DNA from: Gracilariopsis chorda
Taxonomy: Eukaryota; Rhodophyta; Florideophyceae; Gracilariales; Gracilariaceae
Assembly: GCA_003194525.1 (NCBI GenBank)
Contig: NBIV01000087.1
Coordinates: 62,001-126,000 of the forward strand
Length of the DNA stretch: 64,000 nucleotides
Direction: 5' to 3'
Shown here: piece by piece, positions 1 through 9,900 of the stretch
How the letters are laid out: each line of letters begins with the position of its first letter
Position numbering within the stretch: the first letter of the stretch is position 1
Notes under the pieces: model-generated
The model's input: the letters and a program-made list of their open reading frames with translations, nothing else
Told to the model about the DNA's origin: nothing
Databases searched by the model: none
Translations under genes and position numbers: made by a program

Positions 1-389
1 ATGCCTCGTCTAACCACGTCTGCTTTACGCGTAGCCTCCTTGAGGTCTGCTTCTCGCAGGGAGGCACAGGTATCCGGGCACGCACCTGCAGGCTCGTCCG
101 ATCCATCGCAGCAGTCACATGACCCGTCGTGCACCCAAGAAGAATAGATTTTCACAGGCCGATAACGCTTGTTATGACATGTAAAGTATCCGTTCGGGCA
201 GGCAGATGTGCCGTTCTCGTCAGAAGCATCTGCGCAATCGCAGTAATTGTCATTGATTCGATGATCGGGCAGTGCGGTTGGTGGAAGGTCTGGGGCGTCG
301 CGGAGTACGCAAACGTGGGCTGTTGTTGCCGCCGAGCAGAAAAAAGGCGCAAGGACGAGCAAAGTGAGCAGTGGGAATGAGGTTTGCAT
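1..389 (-). CDS. Glucosidase II beta subunit (PRKCSH-like), 5' part, cut by window edge
   Basis: The reading frame opens with ATG at 389 on the minus strand and runs without a stop for 129 codons to base 1, so only the N-terminus is here. Residues 1 to about 22 form a hydrophobic signal peptide ending in small residues. Two cysteine-rich LDL-receptor-A-like repeats follow, each ending in an acidic calcium-binding signature (CDCADASDE and CDCCDGSDE). This paired arrangement is characteristic of the N-terminal domain of the glucosidase II beta subunit, which holds the catalytic alpha subunit in the ER lumen during trimming of glucose from N-glycans. The C-terminal mannose-6-phosphate-receptor-homology domain and the HDEL-type retention signal would lie outside the window, so they cannot be checked. 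It is divergent from the SANT gene, with 676 bp between the two start codons. Confidence 0.85.
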   Translation of the reverse strand, partial: MQTSFPLLTLLVLAPFFCSAATTAHVCVLRDAPDLPPTALPDHRINDNYCDCADASDENGTSACPNGYFTCHNKRYRPVKIYSSWVHDGSCDCCDGSDEPAGACPDTCASLREADLKEATRKADVVRRG

Positions 390-1065
390 TACATGCGATA
401 ATGATATCGAAAGCATTGCGCAACAGAGACCCGCTCCGGAACGGCGGAAGAGATCAGCGAGAGCGAAAGAGGCGGGCCAGCGGATTGGGGGCGGCGGCTG
501 AGGCGCAGCCGGAAGAGGATGGCGTAAGGGATATTGCGAATCACATCGAATGTTTTGAATTTACTTGGTCAGAGCACACATTAGACAGCGTGTATCAAAA
601 CAGCGCCGGGCGGGCACGGCAAAAAAACCCACGCACTCGTCACCGCTATTGCACGCTCAAACCAAAGACTTGACAGACGGATCTTACTCATACGTATACG
701 CTTCAGTCGAACGCACCCCCGACCCTCTCCTTTTTTAGATTCAAAGCAGTTGCGCATTGCGCTCCCACTTCGTCCCCCACCTCACCCTCTTCTTCATTCC
801 ACTTTCTTTCCGCTTTGCACGCGACTGCTCAGCACGTCTTCTACATTAATCTTCTCAGAACAAGCTGCTCTTTTTATTTCCTTCTACCGTGCCAGTGCAC
901 CGCCACGCAATTTGCTTCACTTCTAATTCCACCAATTCTATTCTTGCTACCACTCTCGACGTTATTAATTTGTTTCCTCGCGCTTTACCCCTATATATAG
1001 CTTGCGCACAGCTCTCCCCTCTCTAACTTTCTTCTTGCCAGTCTACCACCATCAACCTCTCAATC
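390..1065. promoter_or_regulatory. Divergent intergenic/promoter region
   Basis: This 676-bp gap separates the start codons of two divergent genes. The last 250 bases before the plus-strand gene are strongly pyrimidine-rich (many TCTTC and CTTTC runs). That produces a spurious hydrophobic reading frame at 815-1000 which I do not accept as a gene. No repeat or RNA gene is visible. Confidence 0.5.
991..1000 (+). promoter_or_regulatory. TATA box of the SANT gene
   Basis: CTATATATAG lies 75 bp upstream of the ATG at 1066. A C/T-rich stretch follows at about 1010-1050, where transcription probably starts. The assignment is by sequence and position only. Confidence 0.55.
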
Positions 1066-2626
1066 ATGGTGCAAGAGCAAAATGGTAAGTTTTTCGCAGA
1101 CTAGTCTGTTCGCCTAAATTATCCCAGCTCTACTAACCGGTTCAAAAGCACAAGATCGCTACGCCTTGGAGCAAAGCTTACAAGCTGTCGAGCGGTCCAT
1201 ACAAATAACTGAACAAGCTATCGAAAGAGAGCGTTCGTCTATGCAGCATGACCGTTTCGGACGCCGAACAATCGAGATGCCTCCGTGTCTTCGTAAGCTT
1301 TACGAGTCTTCTGAGTGGCGTAACCAGGATGTGTATATATGGCCAACTGTTCTCAAAATCTCTCAGGATGGTCATGCACGTGCAGCTATAGCCGAAAACG
1401 CTCTTCAGCGCTTGCATTACCGTCCTCCAGGCCCAATTCCAACCCATCCCGCCCTAGCTGACGCGGCTATAAAGGATGCCAAAGAAGCTGTTGAGCGCGT
1501 GACGCTCTCTGTTAAGAAGGTCATGACCGACCGACGCAAAACGCGTCATGCCTTGCGGAAGGATTTGGCAAAGCAGTACATGGAGCGTCGGAAGGCTTGG
1601 ATCAAGCGCTTGGACATGTCCAAGTCCTCCATGACAGAGGAGCAGAAACAAGCTGCCCGACGTAGGGATCGTGAGATTCTGATGGCCACTCGCTCTTCGG
1701 CGGGAAATGGCAGCCAGCTAACGCCCAGAGAAGTCGATCTTATTTTTGAAGAGATTGAGGCCGCTGGTGGAACAGCGGGAGGCTTAGAAAGATGGGGACG
1801 CAGCATCACTGGAATTCCAGACCACAGTCCAGGATACCTTCCCCCAGCGAGTGATGGAGGTGTGCTCATAGAAGACCCACTTGCGTACCATTACTTCTCC
1901 CGCTACATCAACCCCTGGACTCGTACAGAAATTTTACTGTTCCTGGACAAGTTCATTGCTCATGGGAAAAACTTTCGCCGTATTGCTTCATTCTTCAAGC
2001 ACAAGACGGTCGAAGATATTGTACGGTTTTACTTCGACAACAAAGTGCGTCTCAACTTGAAGAATTTAGCAAAAGAAGGCAACACACGAAAGCGAGGTAA
2101 CAAACGAGCATATTTGCAGCGACTTGCTGAGCTACCTCTAGAGTCTCGCTCTATCAAGGACAATTTTATTTACCAACCCGACATGTTCTCTGATAGTGAT
2201 ACTGAAGAAGGGATGGAAACTTTGAAAGCTGAGAAGATGAAGCAAGGAGCACTCGGACGTGGGTGGACTGGATCTGATCGACAAGCCTTAATCTTCGCTT
2301 TATGCCGATATGACGTTTCCGATGATGATGAATCCAAACCTGTTCCAACGGTATGGTCTCAAATTGCTAGCGCAGTGGGCAATAAGACACCACGACAGTG
2401 CCGACAGTTTTATTTTCAACATAAGGCAGTACTAGCTTTGGATGGGTATCGACCCCCAAATCCAAGGAAAAGGGGTCGTTGCACAACAACTGACAGTACC
2501 AACGACCACCCTCAAAAAGTTCAACGTCGCGAGAAGGTTCTTCTCCGTCAAAGTATAGAGAGTGCAAACTCCATGCCAAACATCACGTCAACAACGATGA
2601 TAAGACCAAGAACAGAGCAGGTGTGA
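1066..2626 (+). CDS. Two-SANT-domain corepressor-like protein (NCoR/SMRT/Snt1 type), spliced
   Basis: I read the gene as exon 1 at 1066-1084 and exon 2 at 1149-2626, giving 498 residues. The ATG at 1066 is chosen because the unspliced exon 2 frame has no ATG at its beginning, and splicing a 64-nt intron joins the frames exactly. The N-terminal ~200 residues are charged and helical. A first SANT domain covers about residues 258-308, with the spaced aromatic residues of the fold (PWTRTE, FRRIASFF, VRFYFDNK). A second covers about 377-435 (RGWTGSDRQ, WSQIASAVGNKTPRQCRQFYF). Paired SANT domains of this kind occur in NCoR/SMRT and yeast Snt1, which scaffold class I histone deacetylase complexes; the first usually engages the deacetylase and the second histone tails. 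That role is inferred from family. A basic C-terminal segment (RKRGR) may be a nuclear signal. Confidence 0.75.
1085..1148 (+). other. Spliceosomal intron, 64 nt
   Basis: The intron begins GTAAGT, contains a perfect TACTAAC branch site at about 1131-1137 and ends AAAAG. It is in phase 1; splicing joins G to CA and restores the frame of the long second exon. Confidence 0.85.
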
Positions 2627-3507
2627 TGTTGAAACGGAGATGAATTCGAAATGGTTTCTCTCTCGTTTATTTTTGAAGGCCAGTATCGGCAACAAGTCTG
2701 AAGTATGATTGATGGAAGAGCCTTTAGTATTGTGCATAGAAATGACTACACTGACAATGTTTCCAACCATCTGTCGGACAAATTCGGTCCGTATCGACGG
2801 GTTTCTGGAGCATACTCTGCCTTCTTAAGACAAAGAAGCGGATTCGTGATCTTTGCCTTCCATGGGTTGGCTTTCGTCTGACCAACTAAACCTGCGTCAG
2901 AAGCTGAGACTCGAAAGACAGTGACGAAATGCAGTCTATAAATTTCTTCGATGTGTGCTCATGAATGTTCCAGGAGGAATGGCTCAGTTATGTTTGGCTG
3001 TGATGGGTTCGATTTTCATCCGGAGGATCGAAGACCTTTGCTTTGGAGAACTGAGGTCCGTGTGATACCAAAAGATGTACGCTGGAATACTTGTATGCAT
3101 CCGCTCATAATCCGCAAACGCAAAGAATGAGCGACGAAACGTACATATGACAAATGTCAGGCTTTGATCGTATCGGCAAAAAAAAAGCATCATCATAATC
3201 ATTGTTAACTACTTCCGCATATGAAACAACTTGAAGACTGAAACCGTGACGGGGTTGTGCGACTGCCCCGAGAACTAAGAAGGGAATCAACTACGCCAGC
3301 ATCTTTTCGTAACTTAAATGGGATCATCTAGTCATAAATGTGCTGAACGAAAGCAGGCTTGTTTTGTAGAAAAGCGTTCCGAGTATGAGCTATGTCAAAG
3401 AGCTAGCCGGTCACTGTTACGATACCAGTGGCATCTACTCAGCTTTGATTATTGAAACGATAATGTCGTTGGTTTTATCGCAGTTGTTTTGCTGTCCAAT
3501 GGTTATC

Positions 3508-3530
3508 GTATGTATGTATGTATGTATGTA
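3508..3530. repeat. (GTAT)n microsatellite, tail of LINE fragment 1
   Basis: An uninterrupted GTAT array abuts the left end of the first LINE fragment. Read on the minus strand it lies just 3' of the fragment, as a simple-repeat tail would. Confidence 0.8.
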
Positions 3531-3533
3531 CTT

Positions 3534-3911
3534 TTACGGACGCACGCGACTAATTCCGACAGCGTGGTAGGTACTCTTTTTGATGAATCCCTCTCTCCAC
3601 AAGAATTCCAACAACCTTTCCGGCCATTTCTTCACTATTTCCGATACTCCAACTCCTTGTCTTTCTCGTGCAGACGGGAACGTGTCTCGCCTGGACTTGG
3701 AGCGTTTTCTACACCTCATGACAAAGTGATCAACGGTATTTTCAACTCTATGCCTTAGCTCTAGGGGGCAGTAGCTCTTTCTACGAAGCAAGTAGGTAGA
3801 AACAGGGTGTAACCCTGTCGCGTGTCCCACAAAAACCTTTGATAGAGCTGTCTGCGCAGCCCTAAGAGTGACATCTTCTTCGAGCGATTCCGGGACATCA
3901 ATGGTTATCAT
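3534..3911 (-). pseudogene. LINE-type polyprotein C-terminus, fragment 1
   Basis: The minus-strand frame of 125 residues has the signature found at the end of many non-LTR retrotransposon ORF2 proteins: GHATGLHPVSTYLLRRK, then C-P, then VDHFVMRC. This matches the general form GH..YL..........C..C...ETxxHxxxxC. The reverse transcriptase and endonuclease regions are absent, so this is a 5'-truncated relic. It ends in a GTAT microsatellite. Two further copies of the same 3' segment lie at 4157-4320 and 4335-4600. Confidence 0.6.
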
Positions 3912-4104
3912 GAAGTTAAAAGACCACTACAAACTTTTTTCCAATAAAACTCGTTCATAACCTACGTTACTTTCGTTGCTGATCTAAGAAGAGATATTCT
4001 TCCCCGAGGATAGATGATCACCTCATCGTGCCGCTTTCTTGTAAGCTCAAAGCGCACAGAGGTATATACGGGCAAATCCCGTCGCGAAGAATGTGATTTC
4101 TAAT

Positions 4105-4156
4105 CATGTATGTATGTATGTATGTATGTATGTGTGTATGCATGTATGTTTATATG
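4105..4156. repeat. (GTAT)n microsatellite, tail of LINE fragment 2
   Basis: An imperfect GTAT array, with GTGT and GCAT variants toward its right end, is followed directly by the second LINE 3' fragment. Confidence 0.8.
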
Positions 4157-4320
4157 AGCCCGTGTCTCTAATTCCAAGACTACGGTAGGGGTTACATTGA
4201 AAAGAACCTCTCCCTCTTTAGATAAACCGACAGCTTTTCTGGCCATGTCTTTACTATTGATTCGGCGTCAGAACCTTGCCTCTCTCGGAGAGATGGGAGC
4301 TCTCGACGCCGGGACGCCGC
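4157..4320 (-). repeat. LINE 3' end, fragment 2
   Basis: Nucleotide similarity to fragment 1 is clear in order: the CTAATTCC motif, then GGTAG, then CTCTCCCTC, then CGGCCAT/TGGCCAT followed by CTTTACTATT. It is more decayed and keeps no open frame. Confidence 0.55.
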
Positions 4321-4334
4321 TCTTCGGCGGCATC

Positions 4335-4690
4335 TATGCTTATGGGTGCACGCTATTAATTCCGAAGACATGGTAGGAGTTCTTATCTAAGAACTTGTCT
4401 TTCCTCGAGAATTCCAACACCCTATTCGGCCACTTTTTCACTACTGCTGTAACTCCCAGTCCTTCTTTTTCCCGTGCAGACGGAAAAGCATCTCGTCGAG
4501 ACTTGGACTGTTTTCTACACCTCATAACAAAGTGATCAAGCATGCACATCGGTGGAAGATCCATAAAGTTTCTCCTGCGTTGCGTTGCCCTTGTGACCGT
4601 CTCATGGCTTTGCACTGGCCATTTTATGCTCGGTAATGCCTCGCCTGCCGTTATGAGTTCTTCGAGAATCGTGGAGACTTTCGGTGACAT
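4335..4690 (-). pseudogene. LINE-type polyprotein C-terminus, fragment 3
   Basis: The minus-strand frame carries LDHFVMRCRKQSKSRRD followed by a tail (VVKKW..RVLEF) that aligns residue by residue with fragment 1 (IVKKW..RLLEF). The segment upstream of the cysteine motif differs, so this copy is differently truncated or rearranged. It has no obvious microsatellite tail, only a short degenerate ATCTATGCTTATG stretch. Confidence 0.55.
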
Positions 4691-5057
4691 ATGATGGCAT
4701 CGTTAGGGCTACCTTAGTAGATGGCAGCGAACCACGAAGGTTGACGAAGAACGTACTTAGGCTGTTAACGGACAACTTCGGACTAGAACTACCAATGGTC
4801 TGGTTATTGCACAGAGGACTAGACGTGAAACGAGCATCACACGTTTTGATCACATCAACTCCAGCTAGTCTTACATTCCATAACAGGGGTAGCGGGGGTA
4901 TTCTTATATTCACACACTTCTTTCTAAAACGAAGTGTCCTACTTGGCGAATTGCTGCAAAGCGAATTCAGCCTTACAAAGTGCAACGGATCACTTAGGAC
5001 CATAACTTGGGCAGGTGTCAGTCACTCAAGATGTTAGAAGAATCAGACGAGCTTAGT

Positions 5058-6290
5058 TTAGTTGATAAATCCTCTCTGAACGCACAATTCGGCATTTAGC
5101 AGACTTCCTCCGGCAGCGCCAACAATGGTATTGTGTCCAAACAACACAAGCCTAATGTCAAACACATTGCAATCGCGCACACGACCAATGGTGACAGTGT
5201 ATCCATTTCCAACCATGCGATCCAGTCTTGGTTGTGGTCGATCGACACCGGAGTGGAACACAATATCATTCTGCGGAGCAGAGGGCAAACCGAGGTCATA
5301 TGTGACGCTCGGGTAGGACTTGATTGCATCCACGACTTGCTCTGGTGTAGCAGGACTCTTTAACTTAAGTGATAAGCATTCTGTATGGCCATCCAAGACA
5401 TGTACACGATTGCACATGGCAGACACATTGAAGTCGGCATCGACAAATGCTCCGTTTTGGACGGATCCAAGTACTTTCTTGGATTCAGTCTGCATCTTCT
5501 CTTCTTCACTGCCAATGTACGGAATGACATTGTCAAGCATGTCCATCCCTGACAGGCCGGGGTACCCTGCTCCGCTGATGGCTTGCAAAGTACTGACAAC
5601 AATAGTGTCGATGCCGAACTTGTCCATGATTGGTTTGACTCCAATAGCCATGGCAGTAGTGGAGCAGTTAGCGTTGGTGATGATGAAGCCAGTGTCGTAA
5701 CCACGATTCTTACGCTGTGTAGGGATTATGTCCAAATGAGGGAGATTCACGGGCGGAATGAGAATAGGAACATCAGGATCCATACGGTGGTTCTTGGCAT
5801 TGGAGAAGACTGCTCTACCAGCCTTGGCAAACTCATCCTCAACTTCTCCAGCGAAGTCAGCATCCAAACCAGAAAACACAACTTTCACACCGTCAAAAGC
5901 AGGTAAGTGGGCTTTGCATTCCGAAACGACGATGTCAGCCATGTTGGAAGGGATTGGAACAGCCTGTTTCCAGTTCACTGCGTCTGTGTACTTCTTACCC
6001 GCTGATCGTGGGGAAGCTCCCAGTGCCTTGACTTCGAACCATGGATGGTTGTCAAGAAGCTGCATAAAACGCTGACCGACTGACCCTGTGGCGCCCAAAA
6101 CGGCAACACCAATCTTTTGAGATGGAGCGGCAGTCATGCTCCATTGGGCCGTTCGTGTGGCAGGAACAAAGACTCTGTTGGAGAAGGGCGGGGTGAATGA
6201 AGATGACAGGGACGGACGGGTCGGGGAAGTGGAGTGTCTTGTGCCAGCACGATGCAGTGCCGGAGCTGCAGACACAAAACATGGAGCCAT
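5058..6290 (-). CDS. asd: Aspartate-semialdehyde dehydrogenase, probably plastid-targeted
   Basis: The 410-residue intronless gene starts at ATG 6290. It reduces aspartyl phosphate to aspartate semialdehyde with NADPH, the branch step to lysine, threonine, methionine and isoleucine. The NADP-binding glycine motif GATGSVG is at residues 66-72. The catalytic cysteine is Cys209 in NANCSTT and the catalytic histidine is His302 in RVHVLDGH. QAISGAGYPG (residues 236-245) is also typical of the enzyme. The first ~55 residues precede the conserved domain, are rich in Ser, Thr, Pro and Arg with few acids, and fit a plastid transit peptide. The enzyme resembles the fungal/archaeal-type subgroup more than the E. 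coli type. It is divergent from the ASPM-like gene. Confidence 0.93.
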   Translation of the reverse strand: MAPCFVSAAPALHRAGTRHSTSPTRPSLSSSFTPPFSNRVFVPATRTAQWSMTAAPSQKIGVAVLGATGSVGQRFMQLLDNHPWFEVKALGASPRSAGKKYTDAVNWKQAVPIPSNMADIVVSECKAHLPAFDGVKVVFSGLDADFAGEVEDEFAKAGRAVFSNAKNHRMDPDVPILIPPVNLPHLDIIPTQRKNRGYDTGFIITNANCSTTAMAIGVKPIMDKFGIDTIVVSTLQAISGAGYPGLSGMDMLDNVIPYIGSEEEKMQTESKKVLGSVQNGAFVDADFNVSAMCNRVHVLDGHTECLSLKLKSPATPEQVVDAIKSYPSVTYDLGLPSAPQNDIVFHSGVDRPQPRLDRMVGNGYTVTIGRVRDCNVFDIRLVLFGHNTIVGAAGGSLLNAELCVQRGFIN

Positions 6291-6951
6291 TGAGTTAGTG
6301 GAGGGACGAGAATGAGAAGAAAGCGGCGTGAGGAAGAGATCTGTTTGAACGGAGTATCGTTCCTGCCGTTTGGCGCGGACTGAAGTTACAAAGGTAACTC
6401 TGCACCCTTTGGTACCGTACTGCTCTCACGGTTTATCTAGCGGTCCTCAACCGCCCGTGAATTCGATCGGTGTGCATGAAACCCCGACGAGGGCCAGCGC
6501 TGCCAGCGCAGATCCGGTAAAAGGCTCATTTTGCAAAAATCTCACATCTCAGATCATAGATAGGATTGCTACCTTCGTAGATTGCTGCGGGAGAAGGCTG
6601 AAATGCGCGAGGCACGTGGCCCCACAGATCGGCGCAGAACCCATATGCTGCTGGTGATGCAGCCGTCGCGAGGTGTTTCAAAATTCTTCGAAAAAAGAAC
6701 TGCGCACCTAACAGGCACGTGCCCGCGGCACGTTTCGTCGCGGTCAATTCAATTTGAAAATTCAAAAACAAATCGACGTCAAGGAAGCCGTCCTTGCACT
6801 TCTGCGCCTCAGCGCCCGTCTCATTCCCCTTCTCCCCCCCATCCTCCTCCAGAAAGTTTCTGCTTCTAGGTCCCACCTCTTCCCCAATCCTGCGTCACTT
6901 CCAACATCACCAACGCAGATTTCACGGCCATAATCACGGCCACTTCTTCCA
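6291..6951. promoter_or_regulatory. Divergent promoter region, asd / ASPM-like
   Basis: This 661-bp region holds the upstream sequences of two divergent genes. The right part (about 6780-6945) is C/T-rich, as before the SANT gene. Overlapping open frames here are mutually antisense and match nothing I recognise, so I treat the region as noncoding. Confidence 0.45.
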
Positions 6952-9900
6952 ATGTTTCATCCGGTTGATCCGGACAAAGAGAACGACCAGCGGCGGGCAT
7001 CCTACGCACCCCCGCCCGCAACTGTTCGCAAACGTCTCTTCCCTACTCCAATCACAACAAGAGCCACCAGAGCCCGTCCATCCATATCTTCAGCTGCATC
7101 GGCGTATGAGAACTCCAATGATATTCTACGAACACCTCTGCCTAAGCTACCCCCTTCTGCCACCACCCTCTCCATTGCCGCATCATCCGTACGCCGCTCG
7201 TCACATGCAGGACCCGCCACTGCCTCTTTGAAAGGTACGCCTTGTTTCAAGAGGAAGTATGTTGAGACCAATCCAGACGTTTGGCTGCAGCGTCAAGTTG
7301 ACGACCTAACTGCTTGGCTAAACCACGAGCTTGGTGATCTTTCTTCATCTGCATCCTATTTCCCAACTCAAAACTTCGCCTCATCAGATGTCTTCATTGC
7401 ACAATACGAAGCTGTGCTGCGCTTTTACAGGGGCCCCACATTCAACGCTGAGGTACTGCGCTTTGGCAACCACATCAAGAAAGCCAACTTGTCCTTCAGT
7501 ACCGCTGTTTCTATTGCTACAGAACAACCTAAGTTTGAGCAGTTAGTTTCTCTGCTCACATTTTCGTATAATTCTACTTGGCTTCTGTTGGGCCTGAGCC
7601 TTATCTTGCACACCAATTTCGCTCTTCAAATTGACGAAGTGCTACGGCAAGCTCAAAACACGCCGAACAAGAGAATAGACGTTGCAGTCTTACAACAGAA
7701 ACTTGTCGACTACATTCTGCGCAACCATTTTACCACAGAGAATCCTGTTGCATCAAAGTTTACCATTACTAGCCCAAGCACAGTTTTCACTCCGTCTTCT
7801 AATATGGACTCCGTCAAGCAGAATGGACTTGTTCTCTATCGCACCCTGTTGCTCATCATGTTGTTGGATCATGCCGCACAAGACACAGATGTTGTCAACA
7901 ACCTTCCTTTTCCATTGTTCAAACCGGACTCATCTGTTCACAAGTCTCAAGAAGTCGTTGATAGACTGAGCCAAATATGCTTGCAAAATCCTGATAGTCT
8001 GAATCGGTTTCTTGGAGACCGTGGATACAGACTAGAATACGACTGTCCGCCGTGGGATCGAATCAGTAATTTTGCAGTCCGAGATCTTGGCACAGATTTA
8101 CGAGACGGGATCCGCTTGTGCAAGCTTGCTTCATTGCTCACTGGTGACCCTCGCCCTCTGCAACAGGTGAAATACAATTATGGTAGCCGGCTCAGTGATG
8201 CGACTAGACACAAAAAGCACTCATTTAACATAATGATTGCGTTGGATACGATAAGCAAATACGCTGCAGATCGACTCCGCGCTAAAGTTCAGTGGAAGGC
8301 AACCGCAAGAGAAATCATAGACGGTAACAGACCTGAAACCGTGGCCCTTCTGTGGCAGATCGCTGAGCTCTGGATCGAAATCAAACTTCTGGACAACTCA
8401 CTGTTAGACGAAAGTCTCAGTGCAGCGCAGGACGAATTCCGTGCCCGCACGGCGGATGCTGTGTGGTGTAGCTCACCGGAGACATTTCGAGAACTAAGCC
8501 CAACGATCAAGAGTCCAAGCAGATTGGTTATCTATCAACGCCCAGACAAAGATTGTATACGAAAGCTTCTTCAGTGGTGCGCAACCGTATGTGGTATTCA
8601 CCGAATTAAGGTCGTAGACTTCACGGAAAGCTTCAGGGACTGTGCTGTACTCTGTATCCTTCTGGATCAGCTTCATCCTGGCATGATTGAAGTCAAGGAC
8701 ATAATTCGCGTCGCACCTGCAGAAATTCGGGATGAACAGGACTCGGTTAAGGAATTAGGGATTGTACGGAGCAATATCAAGCTATTCGAAGGAGCTTGTC
8801 AACGGCTAGGGGCATTACCAAACATTTCTATTTCTGCCATGGCTGCCCTAGCCCCTCCATTTATTTCGCGCCTCAAAGAAGAGTCATTTGGGAGGTTAAT
8901 GATTCTCATGACTGCCTACCTTTTTAAACGAGTAGAGCTAGGCAGAGGCGCGAAGGAGCGCCTGGAATATGTCCAGCAGCACGCGGAAAGAGAAGTGGAT
9001 TATGGTTTTTCCTGTTCTCCGCATGGCTGTGATGACCTTCTAAAACCGTTAGGGACGAAAACATGGGATTTGCCGGGCTCGACAGACCTTGGAAGACTGG
9101 ATACCTCCGGTTCTTCGGATAATAGCTCCGGCAAAGCTTTTTCTCCCGAAAAACAGGAAGACACTCCGAGCGTACTGGTTGGTGAAGTGGATATGTCAGT
9201 CCCTCTGGCTCACAATGCCCATGGAAGTGAATCGCTTCCTCGGCCCTTCAAGCCTTCGACATTTGCATTGCCAAACGACGACAATTCTAAGATATCAACT
9301 CCCACTGTGGAACGAAAACGAAAGGAAGAAGCTGCAGAAGTGATATTGTCCAACTATGAAGCCTACAAAGCTTGCAGGAATGTTTTGAACAAGAAGGATA
9401 ACGCCGTCTTGTTGCAAACCCTTATTCGAAGATTTCTTGCCCATCAGGACTATGAAGAACTGTTGTACAGTCAGAAGGAGTTAGTGAACAATCTGCACAG
9501 CGAATTCTGGAATAGGAAGTCGCTTGTTGGAACAAACGAGTCTTCCATATCTAATTCTGAGTATTATTCGATCTCGGAAAAGAAGAAAGAAGCTTCGGAA
9601 GGGTTCGGGCTATGTCTGAAATCTCTGGATGATGTTGAAAAAGTAATGCTTTTGTTTCCTGATCATCTAAAGACTATCGATCACTACGTGCAGTCTATGC
9701 AGGAGCATGAAGAACGATCACGAAACGCTCCTACTCAGCAAATACTAGGAATCGGTGTAGACTTCGCACCACACAACGATGCTTCTTCCGATAAGACAAA
9801 CCCAACCAAAAGGGGCGAACTGCAGATGGTTAACGGAATCGGATCAATGGTGACAACACATATCAGTCTTCCAGACCCTTCAACCCCTGTAGATCAATCG

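Larger units (their letters stand above)
2627..5057. other. Intergenic region with decayed LINE ends
   Basis: This 2.4-kb gap lies between the 3' ends of two convergent genes. It contains three related LINE-like fragments and two GTAT microsatellites, listed separately. I see nothing I can support in 2627-3507 or 4700-5057. Open frames in the latter (4602-5003 minus, 4684-5037 plus) overlap each other and match nothing I know. Confidence 0.6.

Noticed and set aside
815..1000. 61-residue hydrophobic frame before the SANT gene
   Set aside because: It ends in the TATA box and is explained by the pyrimidine-rich promoter.
3508..4156. Regular short repeats considered as a CRISPR array
   Set aside because: They are tetranucleotide microsatellites without spacers, in a nuclear genome.
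4602..5037. Two long overlapping frames on opposite strands
   Set aside because: Neither has a recognisable motif and each is as expected for the shadow of the other; the area is next to LINE debris.
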